The translations under genes were made by a program, and so were the position numbers. The notes beneath the pieces were generated by a model. The model ran no database searches, was not told where the DNA came from, and worked only from the letters and a program-made list of their open reading frames with translations. From assembly GCF_010020825.1 (NCBI RefSeq), contig NZ_JAACJE010000001.1:310001-374000 (forward strand): a stretch of 64,000 nucleotides of DNA. Direction: 5' to 3'. This document shows, one piece after another, positions 45,435 to 57,214 of this stretch. This DNA comes from Acidovorax sp. 210-6. GTDB taxonomy: Bacteria; Pseudomonadota; Gammaproteobacteria; Burkholderiales; Burkholderiaceae_C. Numbering within the stretch: the stretch's first letter is position 1; the number at the start of each line of letters is the position of its first letter.

Positions 45435-46271
45435 TCAAGCCCCGAACTCGTTTCCAAGCGCATGGGCGCGCTGCTCGGCGGCGTGCATGGCGCGCTCGAA
45501 GCTGGCGCCCACACCGTCTTTTTCGAGTGACTGCAGGGCCGCGTAGGTGGTGCCGCCCTTGGAGGTGACGCGCTGGCGCAGCACTTCGGGCGGCTCGTCG
45601 GAGCGGCGCGCCAGTTCGGAGGCGCCCACAAACGTGCCCACGGCGAGCTGGTGCGCCTGCGCTGGGCTCAGGCCCATGGCCGTGCCCGCACGGGTCATGG
45701 CTTCCAGGAAATAGAACACATAGGCCGGGCCCGAGCCGGAAAGGGCGGTCACGGCATCGAGTTGCTTTTCGTTCTCCACCCACAAATATTCGCCCGTGGT
45801 GGCCATGATGGCTTCCACGCTCTGGCGCTGTGCATTGCTCACCCCTGCGCGGGCATACAGCGCGCTCATGCCCTTGCCCACCAGCGCGGGGGTGTTGGGC
45901 ATGCTGCGCACGATGCAGTCGCTGCCCAGCCACTGGGCAATGCTGTCCGAACGGATGCCGGCGGCCACGCTCAGGTGCAGGGCGCCCTGGGTGTGCTCGC
46001 GCGCCTGCGCGGCGGCGTCCTTGAAGGTCTGGGGCTTGACGGCCCAGACCACGATGCCCGCGCGTGCCAGCGCGGGGCCGGGGGCGGGCAGGGCTTCGAT
46101 GGCAAAGCTCTTGCGCAGCGCCGTGCGGGCCTCTTCCCAGGGCTCCACCACCTCGATCTGGCTTGCCGGTTGGCCTTGGCGGATCAGCCCACCGATGATG
46201 GCGCTGGCCATGTTGCCACCGCCGATGAAGGCGATCACGGGGAGTTGTGAGGATGTGGGGCTGGGACTCAT
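45435..46271 (-). CDS. proC: Pyrroline-5-carboxylate reductase
   Basis: A 278-residue enzyme for the last step of proline synthesis. The nucleotide-binding IAFIGGGNMASAIIGGLI is at the N-terminus, then VWAVKPQTF, RSMPNTPALVGKG and the C-terminal ALSGSGPAYVFYFLEAM and SKGGTTYAAL. The start at 46271 is preferred over one 11 codons upstream. It lies 69 bases after glpK on the same strand. Confidence 0.95.
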   Translation of the reverse strand: MSPSPTSSQLPVIAFIGGGNMASAIIGGLIRQGQPASQIEVVEPWEEARTALRKSFAIEALPAPGPALARAGIVVWAVKPQTFKDAAAQAREHTQGALHLSVAAGIRSDSIAQWLGSDCIVRSMPNTPALVGKGMSALYARAGVSNAQRQSVEAIMATTGEYLWVENEKQLDAVTALSGSGPAYVFYFLEAMTRAGTAMGLSPAQAHQLAVGTFVGASELARRSDEPPEVLRQRVTSKGGTTYAALQSLEKDGVGASFERAMHAAEQRAHALGNEFGA

Positions 46272-46340
46272 GGTGCGGTACGAAGTGGCAACGACAAGGG
46301 CCACGATGGTAGCGCCAACGGGGCTACCCGAATGGGCGGC

Positions 46341-47834
46341 CTATTCGAGCGTCGCTTGGCGCACCGCATGTTCCCAGCGCGCCATCAGCTCCTGGGCCCG
46401 GGCGGCGGGGAGGGTGGGCACGAAGCGGCGCTCGGCGCGCCACAGGCGCGAAAGCTCTTCGGTGCTGCCGTATACGCCGCTGGACAGTCCGGCCAGGTAG
46501 GCGGCGCCCAGCGCCGTGGTCTCGATGACGGCCGGGCGCACCACGGGGATGCCCAGGAGGTCGGCCTGGAACTGCATCAGCAGGTCGTTGATGCAGGCGC
46601 CACCGTCCACGCGCAGCTCGCTCACCGGCTGGCCGCCCGCGGCCACGGCGTCGCGGCTCATGGCCAGCAGCAGGGCGGCACTCTGGTAGGCAATGGATTC
46701 GAGCGCGGCGCGCGCGATGTGCGCCAGCGTGGTGCCGCGCGTGAGGCCGGTGATGGTGCCGCGCGCGTCGGGCTTCCAGTAGGGGGCGCCCAGGCCGGTG
46801 AAGGCGGGCACCATCATCACGCCGCCCGAGTCGGGCACGGTCAGCGCGAGCGACTCGACCTCGCTGCTGCTGGAGATGGCGCGCAGACCGTCGCGCAGCC
46901 ACTGCACCACGGCGCCGCCGACAAACACGCTGCCTTCGAGCGCGAATTCGGGTTGCTGCCCGGGCTGTGCAGCGCTGGTTGTGAGCAGGCCGTTGCGGCT
47001 GGTCTGGAAGGTCTGGCCGGTGTGCATGAGCATGAAGCAGCCCGTGCCGTAGGTGTTCTTGGCCATGCCGGCGCTGAAGCAGGCCTGGCCGAACAGCGCG
47101 CTTTGCTGGTCGCCCGCCACGCCGCCGATGCGGATGGGGTGGCCCAGCAGATCGGCGGCGATGTCGCCGAAATGGCTGCTCGACGGCAGCACCTCGGGCA
47201 GCAGCGCCTTGGGGATGCGCAGCAGCGCAAGCAGCTCGTCGTCCCACTGGTTGGTGCGTACGTTGAAGAGCATGGTGCGCGCGGCGTTGCTCACGTCGGT
47301 CACATGCACTGCGCCATGGGTGAGCTTCCACATCAGCCAGCTGTCCACCGTGCCGAAGGCCAGTTCGCCGCGCTCTGCTGCCTCGCGCGCGCCGGGCACG
47401 TGGTCCAGCATCCACTGCAGCTTGGTGCCTGAAAAATAGGCATCGACCAGCAGCCCGGTCTTGGCCTGGATGGTGTCGGCATGGCCCTGCTCGCGCAATT
47501 GTGCGCAGGCGGGCTCGGCGCGCCGGTCCTGCCAGACGATGGCGTGGTGCAAGGGCTGGCCGGTCTTGCGGTTCCACAGAACGGTGGTTTCGCGCTGGTT
47601 GGTGATGCCCACGGCGCGCACGTCGCGGGCCGTGATACCGGCCTGGGCCAGCGCCTCGCGCGCGGTGGCGAGCTGGGTACGCCAGATCTCCAGTGGATCG
47701 TGCTCCACCCAGCCGGGACGGGGGTAGATCTGGGGCAGTTCGAGCTGCGCTTGGGACACGATGTGGCCCAGTTCGTCGAACACGATGCTGCGCGAACTGG
47801 AGGTGCCCTGGTCGAGTGCAAGCAGGTAGGTCAT
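46341..47834 (-). CDS. glpK: Glycerol kinase
   Basis: A 497-residue FGGY-family kinase making glycerol-3-phosphate. It begins [20 protein letters not shown] and has [25 protein letters not shown] and [13 protein letters not shown], then [18 protein letters not shown]. It is complete. It follows glpR by 17 bases, so regulator and kinase form one leftward unit facing the transporter operon. Confidence 0.97.
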   Translation of the reverse strand: MTYLLALDQGTSSSRSIVFDELGHIVSQAQLELPQIYPRPGWVEHDPLEIWRTQLATAREALAQAGITARDVRAVGITNQRETTVLWNRKTGQPLHHAIVWQDRRAEPACAQLREQGHADTIQAKTGLLVDAYFSGTKLQWMLDHVPGAREAAERGELAFGTVDSWLMWKLTHGAVHVTDVSNAARTMLFNVRTNQWDDELLALLRIPKALLPEVLPSSSHFGDIAADLLGHPIRIGGVAGDQQSALFGQACFSAGMAKNTYGTGCFMLMHTGQTFQTSRNGLLTTSAAQPGQQPEFALEGSVFVGGAVVQWLRDGLRAISSSSEVESLALTVPDSGGVMMVPAFTGLGAPYWKPDARGTITGLTRGTTLAHIARAALESIAYQSAALLLAMSRDAVAAGGQPVSELRVDGGACINDLLMQFQADLLGIPVVRPAVIETTALGAAYLAGLSSGVYGSTEELSRLWRAERRFVPTLPAARAQELMARWEHAVRQATLE

Positions 47835-47851
47835 GGGGGAGTCGGGAGAGA

Positions 47852-48625
47852 TCAGTCGGTAGCCACCACCAGCTGTACGTCGGCGTTGGCCAGCAGGGTG
47901 GGGAAGGGTTCGGGCGGGGTTTCGTCGGTGAACAGGCGGTCGATCTGGTCCAGCGAGGCAAGCTGCACCATGGCCGGGCGGTTGAACTTGCTGTGGTCGG
48001 CGGCAAGCCAGACCTCGCGCGCGTGCTCCACGATGGTCTGCGCCACCTTCACCTCGCGGTAATCGAAGTCACGTAGTGTGCCGTCGTCCTCGATGCCCGA
48101 GATGCCGATGATGGCGATATCCACGCGAAATTGGCGGATGAAGTCCACCGCCGCCTCGCCCACGATGCCGCGGTCCCGTGTGCGCACCACGCCCCCGGCC
48201 ACGATGACCTCGCAGTCCGGGTTGCCGCACAGGATGGCGGCTACGTTGAGGTTGTTGGTAATGACGCGCAGTCCCTGGTGGCGCAGCAGCGCCTTGGCGA
48301 TGGCCTCGGTGGTGGTGCCGATGTTGAGGATCAGCGAACAGTGGTTGGGCACGGCCTGCGCCACGGCGTGGGCAATGCGTGCCTTGCCCGCGGAGTTCAG
48401 GCTTTCACGCTGGTTGTGCGCGATGTTTTCCACCGTGGAGCTGGGCAGGCGCACCCCGCCATGGAAACGGCTGAGCAGCCCTTGCTCGGCCAGGCGCTGC
48501 ACATCGCGGCGCACGGTCTGCAAGGTCACGCCCAGGGTTTCCGCCAGCTGCTCGACAGTGGCCGATTTGCGGTTGCGCAGCTCTTCCAGCAGCAGGATTT
48601 GGCGGGGATTGGTGTTCACGCTCAT
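47852..48625 (-). CDS. glpR: DeoR-family repressor of glycerol genes
   Basis: A 257-residue DeoR-type regulator with an N-terminal HTH ([20 protein letters not shown]) and C-terminal sugar-phosphate-sensing domain ([56 protein letters not shown]). By family and location it should bind glycerol-3-phosphate and repress both glp operons. It is divergent from glpS. Confidence 0.92.
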   Translation of the reverse strand: MSVNTNPRQILLLEELRNRKSATVEQLAETLGVTLQTVRRDVQRLAEQGLLSRFHGGVRLPSSTVENIAHNQRESLNSAGKARIAHAVAQAVPNHCSLILNIGTTTEAIAKALLRHQGLRVITNNLNVAAILCGNPDCEVIVAGGVVRTRDRGIVGEAAVDFIRQFRVDIAIIGISGIEDDGTLRDFDYREVKVAQTIVEHAREVWLAADHSKFNRPAMVQLASLDQIDRLFTDETPPEPFPTLLANADVQLVVATD

Positions 48626-48802
48626 GGCCTCGGTGTAGCGGTGGCAATACTGTAAAGCGAAAAAAAAGGAAAAATTTAAGGGTTAACCTTAGGTCTATTC
48701 GCGCAAAAAAGAACAAAAATGAAAAAATACGAAAATCAACGCGCCGCAACCGGTTCGCAATTAGCGGGCCTGGCAGTGTGGGTTGTTGCAAAGGGTGAGC
48801 AC
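48626..48802. promoter_or_regulatory. Divergent glpR/glpS control region with candidate GlpR sites
   Basis: The 177-base spacer contains a strikingly AT-rich block (48655-48745). It holds the palindrome GGTTAACC (48681-48688, within AAGGGTTAACCTT) and half-site-like TATTCGCG (near 48696) and ACGAAAAT (near 48729). These are plausible DeoR-type operators and promoter parts. No definite -35/-10 pair can be assigned. Confidence 0.5.
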
Positions 48803-49882
48803 ATGGAGCTGGTTTTGGAGTGCATCCACAAGAAAGTGGGCGCACAGACCTGGTTGTACGACATGGACATGGCATTGCACAGCAATGCGGTGACCGTGCT
48901 GCTGGGCGCCACCCAGGCGGGCAAGACCAGCCTGATGCGCATCATGGCCGGGCTGGACGAGCCCACGGGCGGCAAGGTGCGCGTGGACGGGCGCGATGTG
49001 ACCGGCATGCCGGTGCGTGAGCGCAATGTGGCCATGGTCTATCAGCAGTTCATCAACTATCCCTCGCTCACCGTTGCCGACAACATCGCCTCACCGCTCA
49101 AGCTGCGCGGCGAATCGAACATTGCCGGGCGCGTGCGCGAACTGGCCGAGCGCCTGCACATCGACATGTTCCTGGACCGTTTGCCGGCCGAACTGTCGGG
49201 GGGGCAGCAGCAACGCGTGGCGCTGGCGCGTGCGCTGGCCAAGGGAGCGCCGCTGATGCTGCTGGACGAGCCGCTGGTGAACCTGGACTACAAGCTGCGC
49301 GAGGAGTTGCGCGAGGAGTTGTCGCAACTGTTTGCGGCGGGCCAATCCACCGTGGTCTATGCCACCACGGAGCCGGCAGAGGCGTTGCTGCTAGGCGGCT
49401 ACACCGCTGTGCTGGACGAGGGGCGGCTGCTGCAATACGGCCCCACGGCCGATGTGTTCCACGAGCCGTGCTCGCTGCGTGTGGCACGCGCCTTCAGCGA
49501 TCCCCCCATCAACTTGGTGCCCGCCGTGGCCATGAGCACGGGCCTGCGCCTGCAGGGTGGGCTGGAGCTGGCGCCGCGCCAGCCATTGCCGATCGCCAGT
49601 GCGCCGGACCTGACCGTGGGGCTGCGCGCCAGCGCGCTGCGCGTGCACCAGCGCCCCGGCGATGTGGCCTTGCAGGGTGAGGTGGAGCTGGCCGAGATTT
49701 CGGGCTCCGACACCTTTGTGCATGCCGCCACGCCGCTGGGCGAGGTGGTGGCACAACTCACGGGCGTGCACTACTTTGAACTGGGGTCTGCTGTGACACT
49801 GTATTTCGACCCGTCGCAGATCTACGTGTTTGCCAGCCACGGCGCGCTGATGCTGGCTCCGCAGCGCACGGGAGGCTGCTGA
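48803..49882 (+). CDS. glpS: Glycerol ABC transporter ATPase, GlpS-type, lacking the switch histidine
   Basis: A 359-residue ATPase of the MalK/UgpC type with a C-terminal OB-like domain. Walker A is GATQAGKTS (35-43), the Q-loop VYQQFINYPSLTV, the signature LSGGQQQRVALARAL and Walker B LMLLDEPLVNLD. The H-loop reads YATTEPAEAL, so the usual histidine is threonine. The ATG at 48803 is supported by AGGGTGAG; an ATG 84 bases upstream adds unrelated residues. It is first of the rightward glycerol transporter operon and ends two bases before glpT. Confidence 0.92.
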   Translation: MELVLECIHKKVGAQTWLYDMDMALHSNAVTVLLGATQAGKTSLMRIMAGLDEPTGGKVRVDGRDVTGMPVRERNVAMVYQQFINYPSLTVADNIASPLKLRGESNIAGRVRELAERLHIDMFLDRLPAELSGGQQQRVALARALAKGAPLMLLDEPLVNLDYKLREELREELSQLFAAGQSTVVYATTEPAEALLLGGYTAVLDEGRLLQYGPTADVFHEPCSLRVARAFSDPPINLVPAVAMSTGLRLQGGLELAPRQPLPIASAPDLTVGLRASALRVHQRPGDVALQGEVELAEISGSDTFVHAATPLGEVVAQLTGVHYFELGSAVTLYFDPSQIYVFASHGALMLAPQRTGGC

Positions 49883-49884
49883 CC

Positions 49885-50961
49885 ATGGCGCACATCACGC
49901 TGGATCTGGCCCATTCCTACCGGCCCAACCCGCAGCAGGACAGCGACTATGCGCTGCTGCCGCTGAAGATGGAGTTTGAGGATGGTGGCGCGTATGCGTT
50001 GCTCGGCCCTTCGGGCTGCGGCAAGACCACCATGCTCAACATCATGTCGGGCCTGCTCGTCCCTTCGCACGGCAAGGTGCTGTTCGATGGTCGCGATGTC
50101 ACGCGCGCCACACCGCAGGACCGCAACATCGCGCAGGTGTTCCAGTTCCCGGTGATCTACGACACCATGACGGTGGCCGAGAACCTGGCCTTCCCGCTCA
50201 AGAACCGCAAGGTACCCGAGGCGCAGATCCAGCAGCGCGTGGGCCAGATCGCCGAGATGCTGGAGATGAGCCACCAGCTGGGCATGCGCGCGGCAGGCCT
50301 GTCGGCCGACCAGAAACAGAAGATCTCGCTGGGCCGCGGCCTGGTGCGCTCGGACGTGGCGGCCGTGTTGTTTGACGAGCCGCTCACCGTCATCGACCCC
50401 CACCTCAAATGGCAATTGCGCCGCAAGCTCAAGCAGATCCACCATGAGCTCAAGCTCACGCTGATCTACGTGACGCACGACCAGGTGGAAGCGCTCACCT
50501 TTGCCGATCAGGTGGTGGTAATGAGCCGCGGCAAGGTCATGCAGCTGGGCACGCCCGACGCGTTGTTCGAGCGCCCGCAGCATGTGTTTGTGGGGCACTT
50601 CATCGGTTCGCCAGGGATGAATTTCCTGCCCGCGCAGGTGGATGGTGCCCAGCTGCGGGTGGCCGACCTTGCGCTGGAACTGCCGGTGCCGCGCCACCTG
50701 CCCCAAGGCGCCTTGCAGGTGGGTGTGCGGCCGGAATACCTGGCGCTGGCCCAGCCGGGGCAGGCCGGTGCGCTGCACTGCTCCGTGCAGCGCGTGCAGG
50801 ACATCGGCACCTATTTCATGCTGACCGCGAAGGTGGGTGAACACCTGTTGCGCGCGCGCTTCGCGCCCGAGCAACGCCTGCCGTCGCCTGGCGATGCGGT
50901 GTGGCTGCAGGTGCTGGGTGAGCACACCTGCTTCTATCAGAACGAGGAGCTGTTGCCATGA
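49885..50961 (+). CDS. glpT: Glycerol ABC transporter ATPase, GlpT-type, with altered signature motif
   Basis: A 358-residue MalK-type ATPase. Walker A is GPSGCGKTT, the Q-loop VFQFPVIYDTMTV, Walker B AAVLFDEPLTVID, and the H-loop YVTHDQVEAL is canonical. The ABC signature is LSADQKQKISLGRGL, with the two glycines of LSGGQ replaced. The C-terminal part is an OB-like domain (VGVRPEYLAL). It should pair with GlpS to form one normal and one degenerate ATP site. Confidence 0.92.
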   Translation: MAHITLDLAHSYRPNPQQDSDYALLPLKMEFEDGGAYALLGPSGCGKTTMLNIMSGLLVPSHGKVLFDGRDVTRATPQDRNIAQVFQFPVIYDTMTVAENLAFPLKNRKVPEAQIQQRVGQIAEMLEMSHQLGMRAAGLSADQKQKISLGRGLVRSDVAAVLFDEPLTVIDPHLKWQLRRKLKQIHHELKLTLIYVTHDQVEALTFADQVVVMSRGKVMQLGTPDALFERPQHVFVGHFIGSPGMNFLPAQVDGAQLRVADLALELPVPRHLPQGALQVGVRPEYLALAQPGQAGALHCSVQRVQDIGTYFMLTAKVGEHLLRARFAPEQRLPSPGDAVWLQVLGEHTCFYQNEELLP

Positions 50962-50968
50962 AACACTA

Positions 50969-51045
50969 CCCCCTGAGCCGCTGCGCGGCTTCCCCCTGGA
51001 AGGGGGACGACGCCCTTTGCTGCGGGGCGGCCCTTGCTGGGCATC
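50969..51045. repeat. GC-rich dispersed repeat, family 2, between glpT and glpP
   Basis: CCCCTGAG, CCGCTGCGCGGCTTCCCCC, GGGGGACGACGCC and TGCGGGGCGGCCCTTGCTGG match the copies at 28167 and 42082, here in shorter form. It lies inside the transporter operon, whose other genes abut. Confidence 0.85.
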
Positions 51046-51109
51046 CCGCCGATCACGCTGCGCCAGTTGCATCCGCCGCGTGGAATGCACAGTGCCGTGG
51101 AGAGCAGGC

Positions 51110-51998
<889 letters not shown>

Positions 51999-52006
<8 letters not shown>

Positions 52007-52811
52007 ACCCCGCTTCCAGAAGCGCACGCTGTTCCTGATCGCCTACCTGGTCTTTGCCGTGCTGCCCATCTATTGGATGGTCAACATGAGCTTCAAGACC
52101 AATGAGGAGATCCTGTCGAGCTTCTCGTTCTGGCCCCAGCACTTCACCTGGGACAACTACAAGACCATCTTCACCGATCCGTCCTGGTACTCGGGCTACA
52201 TCAACAGCCTGATCTACGTGGCCATCAACATGGTGATCTCGCTCACGGTGGCGCTGCCTGCGGCCTATGCCTTCAGCCGCTATCAGTTCCTCGGTGACAA
52301 GCATGTGTTCTTCTGGCTGCTGACCAACCGCATGACGCCGCCGGCCGTTTTCCTGCTGCCGTTCTTCCAGCTTTACACCACGGTGGGGCTGATGGACACG
52401 CACATCGCCGTGGCGTTGGCGCACTTGCTGTTCAACGTGCCGCTGGCGGTGTGGATTCTGGAAGGTTTCATGAGCGGTATCCCGCGCGAGATCGACGAGA
52501 CAGCCTACATCGATGGATACAGCTTCCCGCGCTTTTTCCTCACCATCTTCCTGCCACTCATCAAGGCGGGTGTGGGTGTGGCGGCGTTCTTTTGCTTCAT
52601 GTTCAGTTGGGTGGAGTTGTTGCTGGCCCGCACGCTGACCAGCGTGAACGCCAAGCCCATCGTTGCGACGATGACCCGCACGGTGAGCGCAAGCGGCATG
52701 GATTGGGCCACGCTGGCCGCAGCCGGGGTGCTTACCATCGTGCCGGGGGCCATCGTCATCTGGTTTGTGCGCCACTACATCGCAAAAGGTTTTGCGATGG
52801 GCCGGGTTTGA
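51999..52811 (+). CDS. glpQ: Glycerol ABC transporter permease 2
   Basis: A 270-residue MalG-type permease with six hydrophobic segments and the EAA loop IPREIDETAYIDGYSFPRFF. It begins with KRTLFLIAYLVFAVLPIYWM. It overlaps glpP by eight bases, and GGAGGGCGGCC precedes the ATG. It should form the channel dimer with GlpP. Confidence 0.92.
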
Positions 52812-52824
52812 TCAAGGAGTCGCC

Positions 52825-53133
52825 ATGTTCGAGTGGATGGCCTGGACCACGCCGGTGGCCGTTTTCTTCACCTGCATCGTGCTCATGCTCATCGGCATGA
52901 CGGTGTGGGAAATCAAGTGTCCTACGACCGAGCGCAAGGGTTTTCTGCCCATTGCCACGACGCGTGGTGACCGGCTTTTCATTGGTCTTTTGACCGCCGC
53001 CTACATCAACCTGGTCTGGGTGGGGTTGGGCGAAAAGATGGTGCAGTGGTTCTCGCTGGAGGCGGAGCCCACCGTGTGGATCAGCTTTGTGCTGTCCATG
53101 CTGGTGCTGGGGTTCATTCTGCGCAAAGGCTGA
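52825..53133 (+). CDS. DUF2160 small membrane protein of the glycerol transporter operon
   Basis: A 102-residue protein with three hydrophobic segments (TPVAVFFTCIVLMLIGMTVW; GLLTAAYINLVWVGLG; VWISFVLSMLVLGFILRKG). CAAGGAG precedes the ATG. Small DUF2160 proteins recur at this place in glycerol ABC operons, so an accessory transporter subunit is plausible, but no function is shown. Confidence 0.85.
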   Translation: MFEWMAWTTPVAVFFTCIVLMLIGMTVWEIKCPTTERKGFLPIATTRGDRLFIGLLTAAYINLVWVGLGEKMVQWFSLEAEPTVWISFVLSMLVLGFILRKG

Positions 53134-53163
53134 GTCCGTTTTTCGTGGAATGCCGGCCCGAAC

Positions 53164-53201
53164 CTCCCCCGTGGCCGGGGTTCATGGTTGTCAACGGGGA
53201 G
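53164..53201 (+). other. Hairpin between the DUF2160 gene and glpV
   Basis: CTCCCC (53164-53169) can pair with GGGGAG (53196-53201), and a smaller CCCC/GGGG stem lies within. There is no T run. Such a structure before a binding-protein gene may stabilise its mRNA and raise its level over the permeases. Confidence 0.4.
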
Positions 53202-53221
53202 TCCCATTCAGGAGACAAGTA

Positions 53222-54955
<1,734 letters not shown>

Positions 54956-55056
54956 TACCAGCACGGCGGCAGGGGCGGCTTCGGCCAGACCTCTGCCGCC
55001 TGCGGGTTGATGTGCAAAGTCCCACAACGGCATCCAGGCGCAATACGGTTTTTTCC

Positions 55057-56652
55057 ATGACGCAAGACCACACCCCCCTGAACACTTCGCGTGCCGATCT
55101 CTTGGCGCGGCTGGAGGAGGAGCGCACCTACGATCTGGCAGTCATTGGTGGCGGCGCCACGGGTTTGGGCGTGGCGCTGGATGCCGCGGTGCGTGGGTTC
55201 AGTGTGGTGCTGGTGGAGTCGCATGACTTTGCCAAGGGCACTTCTTCCCGCGCCACCAAGCTGGTGCATGGTGGGGTGCGCTATCTTGCGCAGGGGAACA
55301 TTGCGCTGGTGCGCGAAGCCTTGCACGAGCGCACCACCTTGTTGCGCAATGCCCCCCACCTGGCGCAGCCTTTGGCGTTTGTGATGCCCTCGTACCGGTG
55401 TTGGGAGTCCCCGTTTTACGGGGTGGGACTGAAGATGTACGACGCCCTGGCCGGCAGCGCCGGGCTGGGCGCAACCGAATTTCTTGGGGTGCAGCGCACC
55501 CTGCAATGTCTGCCCACGGCGCGGCCTGATGGGCTCAAAGGCGGTGTCAAGTACTGGGACGGTCAGTTCGATGACGCCCGTTTGGCCTTGGCGTTGGCGC
55601 GCACGGCCGCTCGCCATGGGGCGTTGTTGGTCAACTATTGCGCCGCGCGTTCGCTGGTGCACGATGCGGGCAAGGTCAGCGGTGTGCTGTGTGAAGACAC
55701 TGAAACCGGGAAGGCGTACAAGATCCGTGCCCGCTGTGTGGTCAACGCTACCGGTGTGTGGGTCGATGCCCTGCGCCAGCAAGACAGCGAGGCCACGCAT
55801 CGCCCAGTCCGTCCCATCGTGGCACCCAGCCAGGGGGTGCATGTGGTGGTGGATCGGGAATTTCTGCCCAGCGATCATGCGCTGATGGTTCCAAAGACTG
55901 CCGACGGACGGGTGCTGTTTGCCGTTCCGTGGTTGGGCAAGGTCATCCTCGGAACTACCGACAGTCCGCGCAATGACCTTGACCGTGAGCCTGAGCCTTT
56001 TGCGCAGGAGCTGCAGTTCATATTGGGTGAGTCGGCGCGCTACCTGCGGCGGGCTCCAAGGCCATCCGACATCCGCAGCATCTGGGTGGGCCTGCGTCCC
56101 TTGGTGAAACCTGAAGACGATGATGGCAACAACACCAAGAGCCTGAGCCGCGAGCACACCGTGCTGGTCAGCCGCAGTGGCTTGGTCACGGTCACCGGAG
56201 GCAAGTGGACAACCTACCGGGCCATGGCCGAGGATGTGCTGGACAAGTGCTTCGAAAAGGGCCTGTTGCCTGGGCGTCCTGCCGGCGGCACCGTGCGCTT
56301 GCCCTTGGTGGGTACTCCGAGCGGCCCCGTGCAGCACCGCATGTGTGACCCGCAAGGGTGGCATTCCTACGGCAGCGAAGAAGCGTTTGTCCGGGATTTG
56401 CCCGGTGCAGCGGCGTCGCTCGGTGGGGAGGTGGTAGAGGCCATGGTGCGTTTTGCCGCACGGTTTGAATACGCACGGACGGTGGAGGACGTGCTTGCGC
56501 GCCGCAGGCGGGTTTTGTTTCTAGATGCGCGGCAGGCCGCCGCCGCCGCCCCAGACGTGGCACGCATTCTTCAGGAGGAAACGGGTGTGGACCCTGGCCT
56601 GGAAGCCTTCCTTCGGTTGACGGAGCGCTATGTCGCCCTTCCTGGCGCATAA
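55057..56652 (+). CDS. glpD: Aerobic glycerol-3-phosphate dehydrogenase (FAD)
   Basis: A 531-residue membrane-associated flavoprotein that oxidises glycerol-3-phosphate to dihydroxyacetone phosphate and passes electrons to quinone. The FAD-binding VIGGGATGLGVALDAAVRG is followed by ESHDFAKGTSSRATKLVHGG, RPIVAPSQGVHVVVD, LGTTDSP and VTVTGGKWTTYRAMAEDVLD. The ATG at 55057 is chosen; a frame upstream lacks family residues. It completes the import-kinase-dehydrogenase pathway with the operon upstream. Confidence 0.96.
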   Translation: MTQDHTPLNTSRADLLARLEEERTYDLAVIGGGATGLGVALDAAVRGFSVVLVESHDFAKGTSSRATKLVHGGVRYLAQGNIALVREALHERTTLLRNAPHLAQPLAFVMPSYRCWESPFYGVGLKMYDALAGSAGLGATEFLGVQRTLQCLPTARPDGLKGGVKYWDGQFDDARLALALARTAARHGALLVNYCAARSLVHDAGKVSGVLCEDTETGKAYKIRARCVVNATGVWVDALRQQDSEATHRPVRPIVAPSQGVHVVVDREFLPSDHALMVPKTADGRVLFAVPWLGKVILGTTDSPRNDLDREPEPFAQELQFILGESARYLRRAPRPSDIRSIWVGLRPLVKPEDDDGNNTKSLSREHTVLVSRSGLVTVTGGKWTTYRAMAEDVLDKCFEKGLLPGRPAGGTVRLPLVGTPSGPVQHRMCDPQGWHSYGSEEAFVRDLPGAAASLGGEVVEAMVRFAARFEYARTVEDVLARRRRVLFLDARQAAAAAPDVARILQEETGVDPGLEAFLRLTERYVALPGA

Positions 56653-56657
56653 AGGTG

Positions 56658-56686
56658 TTGACACCTCTGGCGGACTCTGCCACAAT
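56658..56686 (+). promoter_or_regulatory. Sigma-70 promoter of the rplN ribosomal operon
   Basis: A consensus -35 TTGACA (56658-56663), a 17-base spacer and a -10 CACAAT (56681-56686) lie six bases after the glpD stop. This would start an approximately 140-base leader before rplN. Confidence 0.8.
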
Positions 56687-56731
56687 GCCAGGCTTCGCTG
56701 AGAAAAAGGCGAAATTTCTGCCCATGAAAAG

Positions 56732-56752
56732 CCCTGCAAATGGTTTGCAGGG
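56732..56752 (+). promoter_or_regulatory. Hairpin in the rplN leader
   Basis: CCCTGCAAA and TTTGCAGGG form a perfect 9-bp stem with a TGG loop. There is no T run, so it is not a terminator. A similar hairpin precedes rpsD at 63372. It may be a control structure of the operon. Confidence 0.55.
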
Positions 56753-56835
56753 TGGACGACGGGCCCAAGACTGACTGGTGGGTGGGTGTCGCAAAGCGGC
56801 GCTTGGCCTCACCGGTGCAAGTTGGGAATATTGAA

Positions 56836-57204
56836 ATGATCCAGACAGAAACTCGGTTAGACGTTGCCGACAATACCGGCGCGAAGTCCGTCCTGTGCAT
56901 CAAGGTGCTGGGTGGTTCCAAGCGTCGCTATGCCAGCGTGGGTGACATCATCAAGGTCAGCATCAAAGAGGCTGCTCCTCGTGGTCGCGTCAAAAAAGGC
57001 GAAATTTACAGTGCCGTGGTGGTTCGTACCGCCAAGGGCATTCGCCGTGGCGACGGTTCGCTCGTCAAGTTCGACGGCAATGCGGCAGTGCTGCTCAACA
57101 ACAAGCTGGAGCCCATTGGCACCCGCATCTTCGGCCCCGTGACGCGTGAATTGCGTAGCGAGCGCTTCATGAAGATCGTGTCCCTGGCTCCTGAAGTTCT
57201 CTAA
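56836..57204 (+). CDS. rplN: 50S ribosomal protein L14
   Basis: 122 residues, full length. It begins [20 protein letters not shown] and has the conserved [20 protein letters not shown] and ends with [12 protein letters not shown]. It binds 23S rRNA and contacts the 30S subunit. First gene of this operon; upstream in-frame codons run into the leader hairpin and are not part of the protein. Confidence 0.98.
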   Translation: MIQTETRLDVADNTGAKSVLCIKVLGGSKRRYASVGDIIKVSIKEAAPRGRVKKGEIYSAVVVRTAKGIRRGDGSLVKFDGNAAVLLNNKLEPIGTRIFGPVTRELRSERFMKIVSLAPEVL

Positions 57205-57214
57205 AGGACGCGCC

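Noticed and set aside
48803-49882. glpS as a decaying pseudogene because of its missing switch His
   Set aside because: Full length, all other motifs intact, tight operon spacing, and the defect matches a complementary change in glpT.
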